From Telmatospirillum sp. (GTDB lineage Bacteria > Pseudomonadota > Alphaproteobacteria > Rhodospirillales > Magnetospirillaceae): a DNA stretch of 64,000 nucleotides. This document shows positions 1 through 9,056 of this stretch, piece after piece; positions within the stretch are counted from its first letter, which is position 1; every line of letters begins with the position of its first letter. Position numbers and translations under genes: made by a program. The stretch spans positions 1 to 64,000 of the forward strand of contig JARLJB010000182.1 of NCBI GenBank assembly GCA_031291415.1, in the 5' to 3' direction. Below the pieces are notes generated by a model. It was not told the origin of the DNA, made no database searches, and worked only from the letters and a program-made list of their open reading frames with translations.

Positions 1-24
1 GGCGCCCGGCGCTTGAGGAAAATA

Positions 25-855
25 TTATTTCTGCCTTTTGGCGCAAAAGAACGTCGAGCGGCCGGCCTGCACGATGCGGCGAACGCCCTCGGCGCATGTG
101 CAGCCGGGGCAGGGCTCGCCTTCCCGGTCGTAGACGGCGAAGGCGTGCTGGAAGTACCCGAGCTCGCCATTGGGACGGCGATGGTCGCGCAGACTGCTGC
201 CGCCCGCCGCGATGGCCTCCGTCAGGACCGACTTGATTGCCTTGACCAGGCGTTCCGACTGCTTCCCGGTGATGGTTTCCGCAGGTCGGTCGGGCAAGAT
301 CCTGGCGCGAAACAACGACTCGCTCGCATAGATATTGCCGATGCCGGCGACGACCGTTTGATCAAGCAACACCGTTTTGATCGGGCCGGACTTGCCGACC
401 AAGGCCCGTGAAAGAACTGCCGGCGTGAAAGCATCGTCCAGCGGTTCCGGCCCCAGCCCCTTGAGCAGCGGATGGTTGCTCATGTCGGCGGCCGGAAACA
501 GATCCATCAGACCGAAGCGGCGGGCATCGTTATAGGTGACGCGCCGCCCCTGGTCGGTTTCCACCAGAACATGGTCGTGCTTGCCGGGCGGGGCGTCGTC
601 GGCCGGCCCGATCAGCATCCGTCCCGACATTCCGAGATGGATCAGCCAGACCCAACCGTCGTCGAGGTACAGCGTCATATATTTGGCGCGTCTGGCGATC
701 GTTTCGATTCGCCGCCCCTGCAGCCGTTCGGCGAAGGCTGGCGGAAAGGGTCGCCGCAGATCGGCTCGAAAAGTGGCGGCTCGGACGAGAAGGCGACCTT
801 GCAACGCCTCGGCCAAGCCCCGGCATACGGTTTCGACTTCAGGCAATTCAGGCAT
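25..855 (-). CDS. mutM: Formamidopyrimidine-DNA glycosylase (Fpg/MutM)
   Basis: Base-excision repair glycosylase/AP lyase that removes 8-oxoguanine and ring-opened purines. The 276-residue product has the N-terminal PELPEVET motif (catalytic Pro2 and Glu3) and Lys58 in RRAKYMTL. The C-terminal zinc-finger region has Cys at 249, 252, 254 and 271. In the usual CX2CX16CX2C pattern, Cys271 should be followed three residues later by a fourth Cys, but residue 274 is Arg (ending CAKRQK). The gene is divergent from ubiE across a gap of about 165 bp. The ATG start directly encodes the required N-terminal Pro, so it is secure. Confidence 0.96.
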   Translation of the reverse strand: MPELPEVETVCRGLAEALQGRLLVRAATFRADLRRPFPPAFAERLQGRRIETIARRAKYMTLYLDDGWVWLIHLGMSGRMLIGPADDAPPGKHDHVLVETDQGRRVTYNDARRFGLMDLFPAADMSNHPLLKGLGPEPLDDAFTPAVLSRALVGKSGPIKTVLLDQTVVAGIGNIYASESLFRARILPDRPAETITGKQSERLVKAIKSVLTEAIAAGGSSLRDHRRPNGELGYFQHAFAVYDREGEPCPGCTCAEGVRRIVQAGRSTFFCAKRQK

Positions 856-1021
856 GACCGCGAAGATGGTCTGTTCCGGGGGCGTTTACAAGTCGTGCCA
901 AGGGCTCATCGAAGACGGCAATGAGCCGGGCGCTCTGGCTCCGGCGCGACCTGCCGCGAGTGTACGAACAATCAACAACCCTTGTGGCGCCGCGCCGACG
1001 CTTCGGCTATCCTGCCGCGCC

Positions 1022-1786
1022 ATGAGCAATAGTACTGATCCCGGCCAGGCCGAGGCGACCACACATTTCGGTTTCCGAACCGTCCGAGAAGAGGAAAAGG
1101 AAACCCTGGTTCGTGCCGTGTTCGACGATGTCGCGACCCGGTACGATCTGATGAACGACGTGATGAGCGTCGGCATCCATCGCCTATGGAAAAACAGCCT
1201 GATCGACTGGCTGCATCCGCGATCGGACATGACTCTGCTCGACGTTGGCGGCGGTACCGGCGACATAGCCTTTAGATTCCGCGCCCATGGCGGCGGTCCG
1301 GTGACTGTTTGCGACATCAACCAGCAGATGCTTGCCGTCGGCCGGGACCGGTCGATTGACCGCAACCTTGTGGAAGCGATCACCTGGGTCTGCGGCGACG
1401 CGGAGCGCCTGCCGTTGCCGGATCGGTCTGTCGATGCCTATACGATCGCCTTTTGTCTGAGGAACGTCACTCACATCGGAGAGGCTCTGGCCGAGGCCCG
1501 TCGTGTCCTTCGGCCCGGCGGGCGGTTTCTCTGCCTGGAATTCAGCCAGGTCGTGCTGGCTCCCCTCAGGGCGCTCTATGACCGCTATTCCTTTAGTGTT
1601 CTGCCGCGTGTCGGCGCCATGATCGCCGGCAACCGCGAGGCCTATCAATATCTGGTGGAAAGCATCCGTCGCTTCCCGCCGCAGCAGGAGCTGGTTCGTC
1701 TGATGGAAGAGGCCGGTCTCGAACAGGTGAAATACCGCAACCTGTCGGGTGGTATCGCCGCCCTGCACTCCGGTTGGCGGCTTTAA
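1022..1786 (+). CDS. ubiE: Ubiquinone/menaquinone biosynthesis C-methyltransferase
   Basis: SAM-dependent C-methyltransferase of quinone synthesis. The open frame extends further upstream, but family homology begins at ATG 1022, giving 254 aa. Residues 41-57 (YDLMNDVMSVG...LWK) are the first UbiE signature, LDVGGGTG at 73-80 is the SAM-binding motif I, and FCLRNVTHIG is the second UbiE signature. The stop codon overlaps the upstream side of ubiB, so the two genes are probably one transcript. The product should be cytosolic or peripheral to the membrane. Confidence 0.96.
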   Translation: MSNSTDPGQAEATTHFGFRTVREEEKETLVRAVFDDVATRYDLMNDVMSVGIHRLWKNSLIDWLHPRSDMTLLDVGGGTGDIAFRFRAHGGGPVTVCDINQQMLAVGRDRSIDRNLVEAITWVCGDAERLPLPDRSVDAYTIAFCLRNVTHIGEALAEARRVLRPGGRFLCLEFSQVVLAPLRALYDRYSFSVLPRVGAMIAGNREAYQYLVESIRRFPPQQELVRLMEEAGLEQVKYRNLSGGIAALHSGWRL

Positions 1787-1791
1787 CCGCT

Positions 1792-3336
1792 ATGTTTCGA
1801 GCTATCCGCAATCTGCTGCGCCTTGCCACCATCGGTCGCGCGCTGACCCGTCATGACGCCTTGTTCCTGCTTGAGGTCAGCGATGGCGGACGCCTGTTGG
1901 CGCGGTTTCTGCATTTGTTCGCCGATCGCCGCTTTGCCAGCCTGAGGCCGGGGCAACGTCTGGCGTCGGCTTTGCAGGCCCTTGGTCCAACCTTCGTCAA
2001 GTTCGGACAGGCCTTGTCGACGAGGTCCGATCTCGTCGGCGACCAGGTGGCCGAGGATCTTTCCGAGCTGCAGGACCGTGTGCCGCCGTTTCCAGCGGCC
2101 GAGGCGCGCGCCATCATCGCGGCCGAACTGGGCCAGCCGATCGAGGTGCTCTTTCAAAGCTTCACCGACGAGCCGGTCGCTGCGGCGTCGATCGCCCAGG
2201 TGCATTTCGCCATCACCAGCAGCGGCGAAGAAGTGGCGGTCAAGGTTTTGCGGCCTGGCGTCGAAACCAAATTCGCCCGTGACATCGCACTTTTCTATTG
2301 GTTGGCCAAGGGGATCGAGCGTCTGCTGCCGTCGCTTCGCCGTCTTCGTTTCGTCGATTCGGTCAAGGCCTTCGAAGACTCCGTCACTCTGGAAATGGAC
2401 CTGCGCTTCGAGGCCGCCGCCGCCGCCGAAATGGCCGAGAATTTCGCCGATGATCCGACGTTTACCATTCCCTCGATCGATTGGCAGCGGACGGCCCGGC
2501 GGGTTCTGACGCTGGAACGCATCCACGGCATTTCCATCGATGAGGTGGACGCTTTGAAGGCCGCCGGCCATGATCTCGTGGCGATCGTCGAAAAGGCGGC
2601 GGACGCCTTCTTCAACATGGTTTTCCGCGACGGCTTTTTCCACGCTGACATGCATCCCGGCAATCTGTTCGTCGGCGACGACGGCCAATTGATCGCTGTC
2701 GATTTCGGGATCACCGGCCGGGTCGACAAACAGACGCGACGGTTTCTCGGCGAGATGCTGATCGGATTCCTGAACGGCAATTATCGTCGCGTCGCCGAAG
2801 TTCATTTCGAAGCCGGCTATGTGGCTCCCGACAAATCGGTCGATGCGTTCAGTCAGGCCTGCCGGTCTTTTGCGGAACCGATCCTCGGCCGGCCGCTGCA
2901 CGAAATTTCGATCGCCCGCTTGCTCGGCCAATTGTTTCAAGTCACCGATACCTTCGCCATGGAGGTTCAACCGCAACTTCTACTGCTGCAAAAGAGCATG
3001 CTGGTGGCCGAAGGCGTTGGACGGCATCTCGACCCTCACATCAATATGTGGCAGTTGGCGAGACCTCTCATCGAACAGTGGATGGCCGCCAATCTCGGAC
3101 CGCAAGCCCGGGTCCGCGATTCGGTGGGAGCCGTGGTGGCGTCGCTGGAAAGCCTGCCCCGGTTGGTCTCCCACGCCGAAAAGACCGTCGAGGCGCTACG
3201 TCATGGGGGGCTCAGGCTGCATCCCGACTCGTTAAAATCCCTGCAGGGCGGTGGACGCCGGTCCGGGTTGTTCCCGACTTGGCTTCCCTGGGTGCTGGTG
3301 GCCGTCCTGGCCGCCGCTCTGTTCCTGCATCAGTAG
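1792..3336 (+). CDS. ubiB: UbiB family ABC1-type atypical kinase, ubiquinone biosynthesis
   Basis: UbiB is an atypical kinase/ATPase that supports ubiquinone synthesis at the membrane. The 514-residue product shows the KxGQ motif (KFGQ 70-73), the Ala-rich nucleotide loop AAASIAQVH, the catalytic-loop equivalent HADMHPGNL and the metal-binding DFGITGR. A hydrophobic C-terminal segment (about 20 residues ending LFLHQ) is the membrane anchor. ATG 1792 lies 5 nt after the ubiE stop. An in-frame TTG at 1774 would overlap ubiE and is less likely. The ubiE-ubiB pairing is typical of alphaproteobacteria. Confidence 0.95.
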   Translation: MFRAIRNLLRLATIGRALTRHDALFLLEVSDGGRLLARFLHLFADRRFASLRPGQRLASALQALGPTFVKFGQALSTRSDLVGDQVAEDLSELQDRVPPFPAAEARAIIAAELGQPIEVLFQSFTDEPVAAASIAQVHFAITSSGEEVAVKVLRPGVETKFARDIALFYWLAKGIERLLPSLRRLRFVDSVKAFEDSVTLEMDLRFEAAAAAEMAENFADDPTFTIPSIDWQRTARRVLTLERIHGISIDEVDALKAAGHDLVAIVEKAADAFFNMVFRDGFFHADMHPGNLFVGDDGQLIAVDFGITGRVDKQTRRFLGEMLIGFLNGNYRRVAEVHFEAGYVAPDKSVDAFSQACRSFAEPILGRPLHEISIARLLGQLFQVTDTFAMEVQPQLLLLQKSMLVAEGVGRHLDPHINMWQLARPLIEQWMAANLGPQARVRDSVGAVVASLESLPRLVSHAEKTVEALRHGGLRLHPDSLKSLQGGGRRSGLFPTWLPWVLVAVLAAALFLHQ

Positions 3337-3342
3337 GCAATC

Positions 3343-3570
3343 ATGTCCGACGATGTCCCCGACGTTTCCACCGGAAAAGACGAAGAGCGTCGTCGCGGGG
3401 AATCCCGAGACGGCGGCGGACCCTCGGGTCTGGTTCTCGTCGCGGTGACCGTTCTCTTGGTCATTGGCGGTTATTTTCTGGCAATCAAGTTGAAGGACAT
3501 GGCCCATCTTCAGGATTGTGTCATGTCGGGCCGCAGCAACTGCGCTCCCATCACCTCGCCGCAGCATTAG
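3343..3570 (+). CDS. Small single-pass membrane protein of unknown function
   Basis: A 75-residue ORF starting 6 nt after ubiB. Residues 1-26 are charged and polar (DDVPD, KDEERRR). One transmembrane segment follows (LVLVAVTVLLVIGGYFLAI), then a short tail containing two Cys (QDCVMSGRSNCAP) that would face the periplasm if the N-terminus is inside. I do not recognise the family. Position and spacing suggest co-transcription with ubiEB, so a link to quinone synthesis or the membrane is possible but unproven. Confidence 0.7.
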   Translation: MSDDVPDVSTGKDEERRRGESRDGGGPSGLVLVAVTVLLVIGGYFLAIKLKDMAHLQDCVMSGRSNCAPITSPQH

Positions 3571-3712
3571 GGCGCTTCGCGTCCCGCTCCTTTCACATCA
3601 TCGATGGTGCCGCCAGGCATTTCGGTTGAGGGCCCGTGATCCCTCTTGCGCCAAGACGGTGGGGCGCTTAACTTAACCACACTCTTACTTCGTAATTCGT
3701 GAGGATTTTCCA

Positions 3713-4924
3713 GTGACACTTGCCGGAAGGCACATTCTGCTGGTGATTGCCGGCGGGATAGCCGCCTACAAATGTCTCGATCTGATCCGCCGCTTGCGCG
3801 AACGGGGTGCCCAGGTACGATGTGTGCTGACCAAAGCCGGGTCGCATTTCGTTACACCGATGGCCCTTGCCGCGTTGTCCGAGCAGCCGGTCTTCGAGGA
3901 CCTTTTCGCTCTCACCGATGATTTCGGGATGAGTCACATCCGCGCCAGCCGCGAGTCCGATCTGTTGGTGGTGGCGCCGGCAACGGCCAACCTGATTGCC
4001 AAGATGGCTCATGGTTTGGCCGACGATCTGGCATCCACTCTGCTATTGGCATCCGACAAACCGATTCTGCTGGCCCCCGCCATGAATGTGGTGATGTGGA
4101 ATCACCCGGCGACACAGGCCAATCTCGCCATTCTCAGAAACCGTGGCGTCTTCCAGGTCGGTCCTGGAACGGGCGAGATGGCCTGCGGCGAAGAAGGGGC
4201 AGGCCGCCTGGCGGAGGTGCCACTGATCCTCGATGCCATCGCCACGGCGCTGGGTGGTGGTGGCCCGCTGACGGGCCGCCGCGCCCTGGTGACCTCGGGG
4301 CCGACATTCGAGCCGATCGATCCGGTTCGTTATATCGGTAACCGTTCGTCGGGAAAACAGGGCCATGCCATTGCCGCCGCTCTTTCCCGGCTGGGCGCCT
4401 CGGTGACGCTGGTCAGCGGTCCGGCGGCGTTGCCCGATCCGGCCGGTGTTCAGGTCGTCAAAGTGGAGACGGCGGTCGAGATGCTGGCCGCCTGCCAGAC
4501 GGCCCTGCCGGCCGACGTGGCGGTTTGTGCGGCGGCGGTCGCCGATTGGCGTGTCGCTACGCCGGCTGCTCAAAAAACCAAAAAGAGTGCCGGGGGAGCG
4601 CCTCCGGTTTTCGAAATGACGCTCAATCCCGACATTCTGGCGACGCTGGCCGAAGCTGGACCGGGGCGCCCCAAACTGGTGATCGGTTTCGCCGCCGAAA
4701 CACAGGACCTGATCGACCACGCGCGGGCCAAGCTGGTCCGCAAAGGGTGCGATTTGATCGTCGCCAATGACGTCTCGGCGGCGACCGGGACGTTCGGAGG
4801 CGATGCCAATCAGGTGCATCTGGTCGGTGCCGATGGTGTGGAGACTTGGCCGTCTCTGTCAAAGACCGAAGTTGCGGGCCGCCTGGCGGATCGCATCGCC
4901 GCCTTGCTGGGGGAACGCGACTGA
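3713..4924 (+). CDS. coaBC: Bifunctional phosphopantothenoylcysteine decarboxylase/synthetase
   Basis: Catalyses two steps of coenzyme A synthesis: ligation of Cys to 4'-phosphopantothenate (CoaB) and FMN-dependent decarboxylation (CoaC). The 403-residue product begins [14 protein letters not shown], the flavoprotein fold of CoaC. The CoaC substrate motif PAMNVVMW and the catalytic Cys in [10 protein letters not shown] are present. The CoaB half starts around [17 protein letters not shown] and has the KTKKS loop. The start is GTG, preceded by a GTGAGGA-type ribosome site. The stop overlaps the dut ATG by 1 nt, indicating translational coupling. Confidence 0.96.
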   Translation: MTLAGRHILLVIAGGIAAYKCLDLIRRLRERGAQVRCVLTKAGSHFVTPMALAALSEQPVFEDLFALTDDFGMSHIRASRESDLLVVAPATANLIAKMAHGLADDLASTLLLASDKPILLAPAMNVVMWNHPATQANLAILRNRGVFQVGPGTGEMACGEEGAGRLAEVPLILDAIATALGGGGPLTGRRALVTSGPTFEPIDPVRYIGNRSSGKQGHAIAAALSRLGASVTLVSGPAALPDPAGVQVVKVETAVEMLAACQTALPADVAVCAAAVADWRVATPAAQKTKKSAGGAPPVFEMTLNPDILATLAEAGPGRPKLVIGFAAETQDLIDHARAKLVRKGCDLIVANDVSAATGTFGGDANQVHLVGADGVETWPSLSKTEVAGRLADRIAALLGERD

Positions 4925-5388
4925 TGGCGACCGTACCCGTGCTTATTGAACGCCTTGACCATGCCCGCGATTTGCCGCTTCCGCGCTACGAGAGCGACCA
5001 GGCGGCCGGTCTCGATCTGGCGGCCGCGGTGGAGGCCGATGTGGTGTTGCTGCCCGGCCATCACGCCCTCATTCCCACCGGCCTCAGAATCGCCTTGCCC
5101 GCCGATCACGAGGCGCAGATTCGACCCCGTTCCGGTTTGGCTGCCAAGCAAGGCGTGACGGTGCTCAATAGTCCGGGAACCATCGATGCCGATTACCGGG
5201 GGGAAATAAAAGTGATCCTGATCAACCATGGGTCGGCGTCCTTCACGGTCACTCGCGGGCTCCGGATCGCCCAAATGGTCGTGGCGCCGGTGGCTCACGT
5301 GTCATGGCAGGAGTGTACGGATCTGCCCGAAAGTGTTCGTGGTGAGGGTGGGTTCGGATCAACCGGTGTGACCGGACCAAAGGCCTAA
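4924..5388 (+). CDS. dut: dUTP diphosphatase
   Basis: Trimeric dUTPase that converts dUTP to dUMP and pyrophosphate. The 154-residue length is standard. Motifs visible are [15 protein letters not shown], the uracil-binding stretch [14 protein letters not shown] and the C-terminal GGFGSTG that closes over the active site. ATG 4924 overlaps the coaBC stop (TGATG). The coaBC-dut order is common in alphaproteobacteria. Confidence 0.96.
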   Translation: MATVPVLIERLDHARDLPLPRYESDQAAGLDLAAAVEADVVLLPGHHALIPTGLRIALPADHEAQIRPRSGLAAKQGVTVLNSPGTIDADYRGEIKVILINHGSASFTVTRGLRIAQMVVAPVAHVSWQECTDLPESVRGEGGFGSTGVTGPKA

Positions 5389-5452
5389 TGGGGAACGGAG
5401 GCGCCCGGCCGATGGTTTTTCGATTTATCGAGAGCGAAAAAGGGACGACTTC

Positions 5453-5908
5453 ATGCTGAGACCTTCGAAGAAAATGTTGTTCGCCATCGAGGCTGTGCTC
5501 GACATCGCCTATCATGCGGGTGGCGAGCCTGTACAAAGTCGCGAAATCACCCGTCGGCAGGGGATTCCCCGGCGCTATCTCGAACAGACGTTGCAACAGT
5601 TGGTTCGTTCGGGCGTTCTGACCGGCGTGCGTGGGCCGCGTGGCGGTTATCGACTGGCGCGCGAGCGCCGGCGCATCTCGGTCGGTGAAATTGTCCGCGT
5701 GGTCCGAGCGCTTGAAGCCTCGGAAGAAACGGCCGAGGAACTGCCCTCGTCGGAATTGGGCAAAGAGGTGATTCGCCCGATGTGGACGGACCTGCAGGAG
5801 GAGATCATGAAGCGTCTCGATGGCATTTCCATCGATGATTTATGCATGAAGGCCTACCAAACGGGAATCGTCAGCGAAGTGACCCAGAAGATGGATTTTA
5901 CAATTTGA
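5453..5908 (+). CDS. Rrf2 family transcriptional regulator, CymR-like
   Basis: A 151-residue winged-helix regulator. The N-terminus (MLFAIEAVLDIAYHAG) and recognition region (ITRRQGIPRRYLEQTLQQL, then GVRGPRGGYRLAR) are typical of Rrf2 proteins. The three-Cys cluster used by IscR or NsrR to bind Fe-S is absent; the single Cys is in DDLCMKA near the C-terminus. That places it closer to cysteine-metabolism regulators such as CymR, and the adjacent cysK genes fit that role. The last six codons (5891-5908) reappear as a remnant at 7075, upstream of the second cysK. Confidence 0.88.
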   Translation: MLRPSKKMLFAIEAVLDIAYHAGGEPVQSREITRRQGIPRRYLEQTLQQLVRSGVLTGVRGPRGGYRLARERRRISVGEIVRVVRALEASEETAEELPSSELGKEVIRPMWTDLQEEIMKRLDGISIDDLCMKAYQTGIVSEVTQKMDFTI

Positions 5909-5981
5909 ATTTTCGGTGTCCAGGGGTTAAACACGGATTATGTGTGTCCAACTAATAATTTACACAATAACGAGGTAAATC
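5909..5981 (+). promoter_or_regulatory. cysK: Control region of cysK copy 1, conserved in copy 2
   Basis: This AT-rich spacer between the Rrf2 gene and the first cysK is largely repeated upstream of the second cysK at 7093-7166. The best conserved part is the core ACTAATAATTTACA around 5950-5965 and 7135-7148, followed by the GAGGT ribosome site. Conservation after duplication suggests that the core is an operator or promoter, possibly for the adjacent Rrf2 protein. I could not define -35 and -10 boxes with confidence. Confidence 0.45.
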
Positions 5982-6956
5982 ATGACCGTCTCGACCGTTG
6001 CTCCGAAGGCCGGCTATCGCGGCCGGATCTATGACAGTGTCCTCGAAACAATCGGCTCGACCCCTCTGGTCCGGTTCAAGAAACTGGCGGCGGACGCCGG
6101 CGTCAAAGCCGACATCGTTGGCAAGCTGGAATTCTTCAATCCTTTGGCATCGGTCAAGGACCGGATCGGTCTGGCGATGATCGAGGCGGCGGAAAAGTCG
6201 GGAAAGTTGAAGCCTGGCGCCGTCATCATCGAACCGACGTCGGGCAACACCGGGATTGCACTGGCCTTCGTCGCCGCCGCCAAGGGGTACCGTCTGATCC
6301 TCACCATGCCGGAAAGCATGTCGCTCGAGCGCCGCAAAATGCTGGCTTTGCTCGGTGCCGAGATCGAACTTACGCCCGCCCCCAAGGGTATGACCGGGGC
6401 CGTCAAGCGCGCTGAGGAACTCGTCAAGGAAATTCCCCACGCGGTGATTCTGCAGCAGTTTGAAAATCCGGCCAACCCGGCCATTCACGCGGCGACCACC
6501 GCCGAGGAGATCTGGGCCGACACCGAGGGCAAGGTCGATATCGTGGTGGCCGGCGTCGGAACCGGCGGGACCATCACCGGCATCGGCCAGACGTTGAAGG
6601 GCCGCAAGCCCGGCGTCAAGCTGGTCGCCGTCGAGCCGGAAGACAGCCCCGTCCTGTCCGGTGGTGCCCCTGGCCCGCATAAGATCCAAGGCATCGGCGC
6701 CGGTTTCGTGCCAGGTGTCTTCGACCGTAAGCTGATCGACGAGATTTTGCAGATCAGTAACGAGACCGCATTCGCCACGGCCCGCAAATCGGCGCGGTTG
6801 GAAGGCGTGCCGGTTGGCATCTCGTCGGGTGCCGCCTTGGCGGCGGCCCTGGAACTGGGCGCCCGTCCGGAGAACGCCGGAAAATTGATCGTGGCGATCA
6901 TTCCTTCGTTCGCCGAGCGCTATCTGTCAACCGCGCTGTTCGAAGGTATCGCCTGA
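5982..6956 (+). CDS. cysK: Cysteine synthase A (O-acetylserine sulfhydrylase), copy 1
   Basis: PLP enzyme making L-cysteine from O-acetylserine and sulfide. The 324-residue product has the PLP lysine in SVKDR (Lys59), the substrate loop TSGNTG and the phosphate-binding GTGGT. A C-terminal extension ends EGIA. A second gene 1185 bp downstream is about 94% identical at protein level (roughly 20 substitutions by eye). The Rrf2 regulator just upstream on the same strand is the likely controller. The start has the ribosome site GAGGTAAATC. Confidence 0.96.
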   Translation: MTVSTVAPKAGYRGRIYDSVLETIGSTPLVRFKKLAADAGVKADIVGKLEFFNPLASVKDRIGLAMIEAAEKSGKLKPGAVIIEPTSGNTGIALAFVAAAKGYRLILTMPESMSLERRKMLALLGAEIELTPAPKGMTGAVKRAEELVKEIPHAVILQQFENPANPAIHAATTAEEIWADTEGKVDIVVAGVGTGGTITGIGQTLKGRKPGVKLVAVEPEDSPVLSGGAPGPHKIQGIGAGFVPGVFDRKLIDEILQISNETAFATARKSARLEGVPVGISSGAALAAALELGARPENAGKLIVAIIPSFAERYLSTALFEGIA

Positions 6957-7001
6957 GGCATCGTCCTTTTTAGAGGCGCGCACAGGGCCGGGGGACATAA
7001 A

Positions 7002-7038
7002 CAAGAGCCGATTCCATGGAACGTGGGATCGGCTCTTG
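7002..7038 (+). terminator. Stem-loop after cysK copy 1
   Basis: CAAGAGCCGATTCC (7002-7015) pairs with GGGATCGGCTCTTG (7025-7038), a 14-bp stem with one G-T wobble and a 9-nt loop. No T-run follows, so termination may be weak or factor-dependent. A related but diverged stem follows cysK copy 2, consistent with the hairpin having been inside the duplicated unit. Confidence 0.6.
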
Positions 7039-7074
7039 CCGTTGCGGGAGACGAAATTTCGCGGCAACCGGCTG

Positions 7075-7097
7075 ATGGATTTTACAATTTGAATTTT
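7075..7097 (+). pseudogene. Duplicated 3' end of the Rrf2 gene
   Basis: The stretch beginning ATGGATTTTACAATTTGA at 7075 is identical to the last codons and stop of the Rrf2 gene at 5891-5908, and the following bases (ATTTT) also match. It has no coding role here. It marks the left edge of the duplicated segment that carries cysK copy 2. Confidence 0.85.
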
Positions 7098-7166
7098 GGA
7101 CCGCTAAGGACTAATCACAAATTATGAGTGTCAAACTAATAATTTACATAATAAAGAGGTGGGATA

Positions 7167-8141
7167 ATGACCATCTCGACCGTTGCTCCGAAGGCCGGCT
7201 ATCGCGGCCGGATCTATGACAGCGTTCTCGAAACAATCGGCTCGACCCCTCTGGTCCGGTTCAAGAAACTGGCGGCGGACGCTGGCGTCAAAGCCGACAT
7301 CGTCGGCAAGCTGGAGTTTTTCAATCCCTTGGCATCGGTCAAGGACCGGATCGGTCTGGCGATGATCGAGGCGGCGGAAAAGTCGGGGAAGTTGAAGCCG
7401 GGCGCCGTCATCATCGAACCGACGTCGGGCAATACCGGGATCGCGCTGGCCTTCGTCGCCGCCGCCAAAGGCTATCGTCTGATCATCACCATGCCGGAAA
7501 GCATGTCGCTCGAGCGCCGCAAAATGCTGGCTTTGCTCGGTGCCGAGATTGAACTCACACCAGCCCGCCAGGGCATGACCGGGGCGGTCAAGCGCGCCGA
7601 GGATCTGGCCAGGGAAATTCCCCACGCGGTGATTCTGCAGCAGTTTGAAAACCCTGCCAATCCGGCCATTCACGCGGCGACCACCGCCGAGGAGATCTGG
7701 GCCGACACCGAGGGCAAGGTCGATGTCGTGGTGGCCGGCGTCGGAACCGGCGGGACCATCACGGGCATCGGCCAGACGTTGAAAGGTCGCAAGCCCGGGG
7801 TCAAGCTGGTCGCCGTCGAGCCGGAAGACAGCCCGGTCCTGTCCGGCGGAGCCCCCGGTCGGAACAAGATTGAAGGTCTTGGCGCCGGTTTCGTGCCAGC
7901 GGTCTTCGACCGCGCCCTGATCGATGAGATTTTGCCGATCAGTAACGAGACCGCCTTCGCCATGGCCCGCAAATCGGCGCGGCTGGAGGGCGTGCCGGTC
8001 GGTATCTCGTCGGGTGCCGCCTTGGCGGCGGCCTTGGAACTGGGCGCCCGTCCAGAGAACACCGGAAAATTGATCGTGGCGATCATTCCCTCGTTCGCTG
8101 AGCGCTATCTGTCGACCTCGCTGTTCGACGGCATCGCCTGA
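7167..8141 (+). CDS. cysK: Cysteine synthase A (O-acetylserine sulfhydrylase), copy 2
   Basis: Tandem paralogue of the gene at 5982, also 324 aa, with the same catalytic motifs (PLP Lys59 in SVKDR, TSGNTG, GTGGT). Differences cluster around residues 133-146 (PARQG versus PAPKG; DLARE versus ELVKE) and residues 228-262 (GRNKIEGLG versus [22 protein letters not shown] versus [13 protein letters not shown]). The catalytic core is intact, so both are probably active. The ribosome site is AGAGGTGGG. Different regulation or a preference for another sulfur nucleophile are both possible; the sequence does not decide. Confidence 0.95.
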   Translation: MTISTVAPKAGYRGRIYDSVLETIGSTPLVRFKKLAADAGVKADIVGKLEFFNPLASVKDRIGLAMIEAAEKSGKLKPGAVIIEPTSGNTGIALAFVAAAKGYRLIITMPESMSLERRKMLALLGAEIELTPARQGMTGAVKRAEDLAREIPHAVILQQFENPANPAIHAATTAEEIWADTEGKVDVVVAGVGTGGTITGIGQTLKGRKPGVKLVAVEPEDSPVLSGGAPGRNKIEGLGAGFVPAVFDRALIDEILPISNETAFAMARKSARLEGVPVGISSGAALAAALELGARPENTGKLIVAIIPSFAERYLSTSLFDGIA

Positions 8142-8180
8142 CCTATCGTCTTCTGGGAACGGCGGGGAACGCAAATATCG

Positions 8181-8226
8181 GCAAGAGGCAGATTCCACGC
8201 GAGGGGGGATCTGCTCCTGCTTTTTC
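8181..8226 (+). terminator. Rho-independent-type terminator after cysK copy 2
   Basis: GCAAGAGGCAGATTCC (8181-8196) pairs with GGGGATCTGCTCCTGC (8205-8220) with one bulge, followed immediately by TTTTT. It is a diverged version of the stem at 7002-7038 but has gained a U-tract. Confidence 0.75.
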
Positions 8227-8255
8227 CGCCAGCCGAATTCCGCTACAACTGACCG

Positions 8256-9056
8256 ATGGATTTTTCTGAAGATCAGATCAGGCGTTACGCACGCCATATC
8301 ATCCTTCCCGAAGTCGGCGGCATTGGACAGGCGCGGCTTCTCGGCGCCAAGGTCCTGGTCATCGGGGCGGGCGGGTTGGGGTCGCCTCTCATCCTTTATC
8401 TGGCGGCCGCCGGGATTGGGACCATCGGTGTCGTCGACGACGACGAGGTGGACCTGACCAACCTGCAGCGGCAGGTGCTGCACAGTACCGAACGCATTGG
8501 CTGGCCGAAGGTCGAAAGCGCCAAGGCCGCCGTGGCGTCCATCAATCCTGATGTGACGCTTGTGCCGCACAAGCTGCGTCTGGACGCCGCCAATGCGCAG
8601 GATCTTGTGGCTGGATACGATATCGTGGCTGACGGCAGCGATAACTTTCCGACGCGCTTCCTGGTTAACGACGCCTGTCATCTGGCCGGAAAGACCCTGG
8701 TGTCGGCCGCCGTGCTGCGGTTCGACGGCCAGTTGGCGACGTTCAAGGCGGGCGGACCCTGCTACCGATGCCTCTATAGCGCGCCGCCGCCCGACGATGA
8801 CGTGCCGTCCTGCGCCCAGGCGGGCGTCCTGGGCGCGATGGCTGGTGTCATGGGGTCGCTGCAGGCGACCGAGGTTCTGAAGGAAATCCTTGGTATCGGC
8901 GATAGCCTGTCCGGTCATCTGTTGATTATCGACGCCCTGTCGACGACGATCCGTAAACTGCGTCTGCCGGCCGACCCCGCCTGCGCCCTGTGCGGCAAGG
9001 CTCCCACCATCCACGATCTGTCCGCTCACGGAAGCACCGTTCATGTCTGCGGCTGA
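8256..9056 (+). CDS. moeB: MoeB/ThiF family sulfur-carrier adenylyltransferase
   Basis: E1-like enzyme that adenylates the C-terminus of a ubiquitin-fold sulfur carrier (MoaD or ThiS) for molybdopterin or thiamine synthesis. The 266-residue protein has the N-terminal RYARHIILPEVG signature, nucleotide loop GAGGLGSP (37-44), DLTNLQRQ, and the zinc pairs CYRC and CALC. The family's conserved Cys loop is VPSCAQAGVLG. MoeB and ThiF cannot be separated by sequence alone. The window encodes a molybdenum formate dehydrogenase, which creates a need for MoeB. The next gene overlaps by 14 nt. Confidence 0.9.
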   Translation: MDFSEDQIRRYARHIILPEVGGIGQARLLGAKVLVIGAGGLGSPLILYLAAAGIGTIGVVDDDEVDLTNLQRQVLHSTERIGWPKVESAKAAVASINPDVTLVPHKLRLDAANAQDLVAGYDIVADGSDNFPTRFLVNDACHLAGKTLVSAAVLRFDGQLATFKAGGPCYRCLYSAPPPDDDVPSCAQAGVLGAMAGVMGSLQATEVLKEILGIGDSLSGHLLIIDALSTTIRKLRLPADPACALCGKAPTIHDLSAHGSTVHVCG

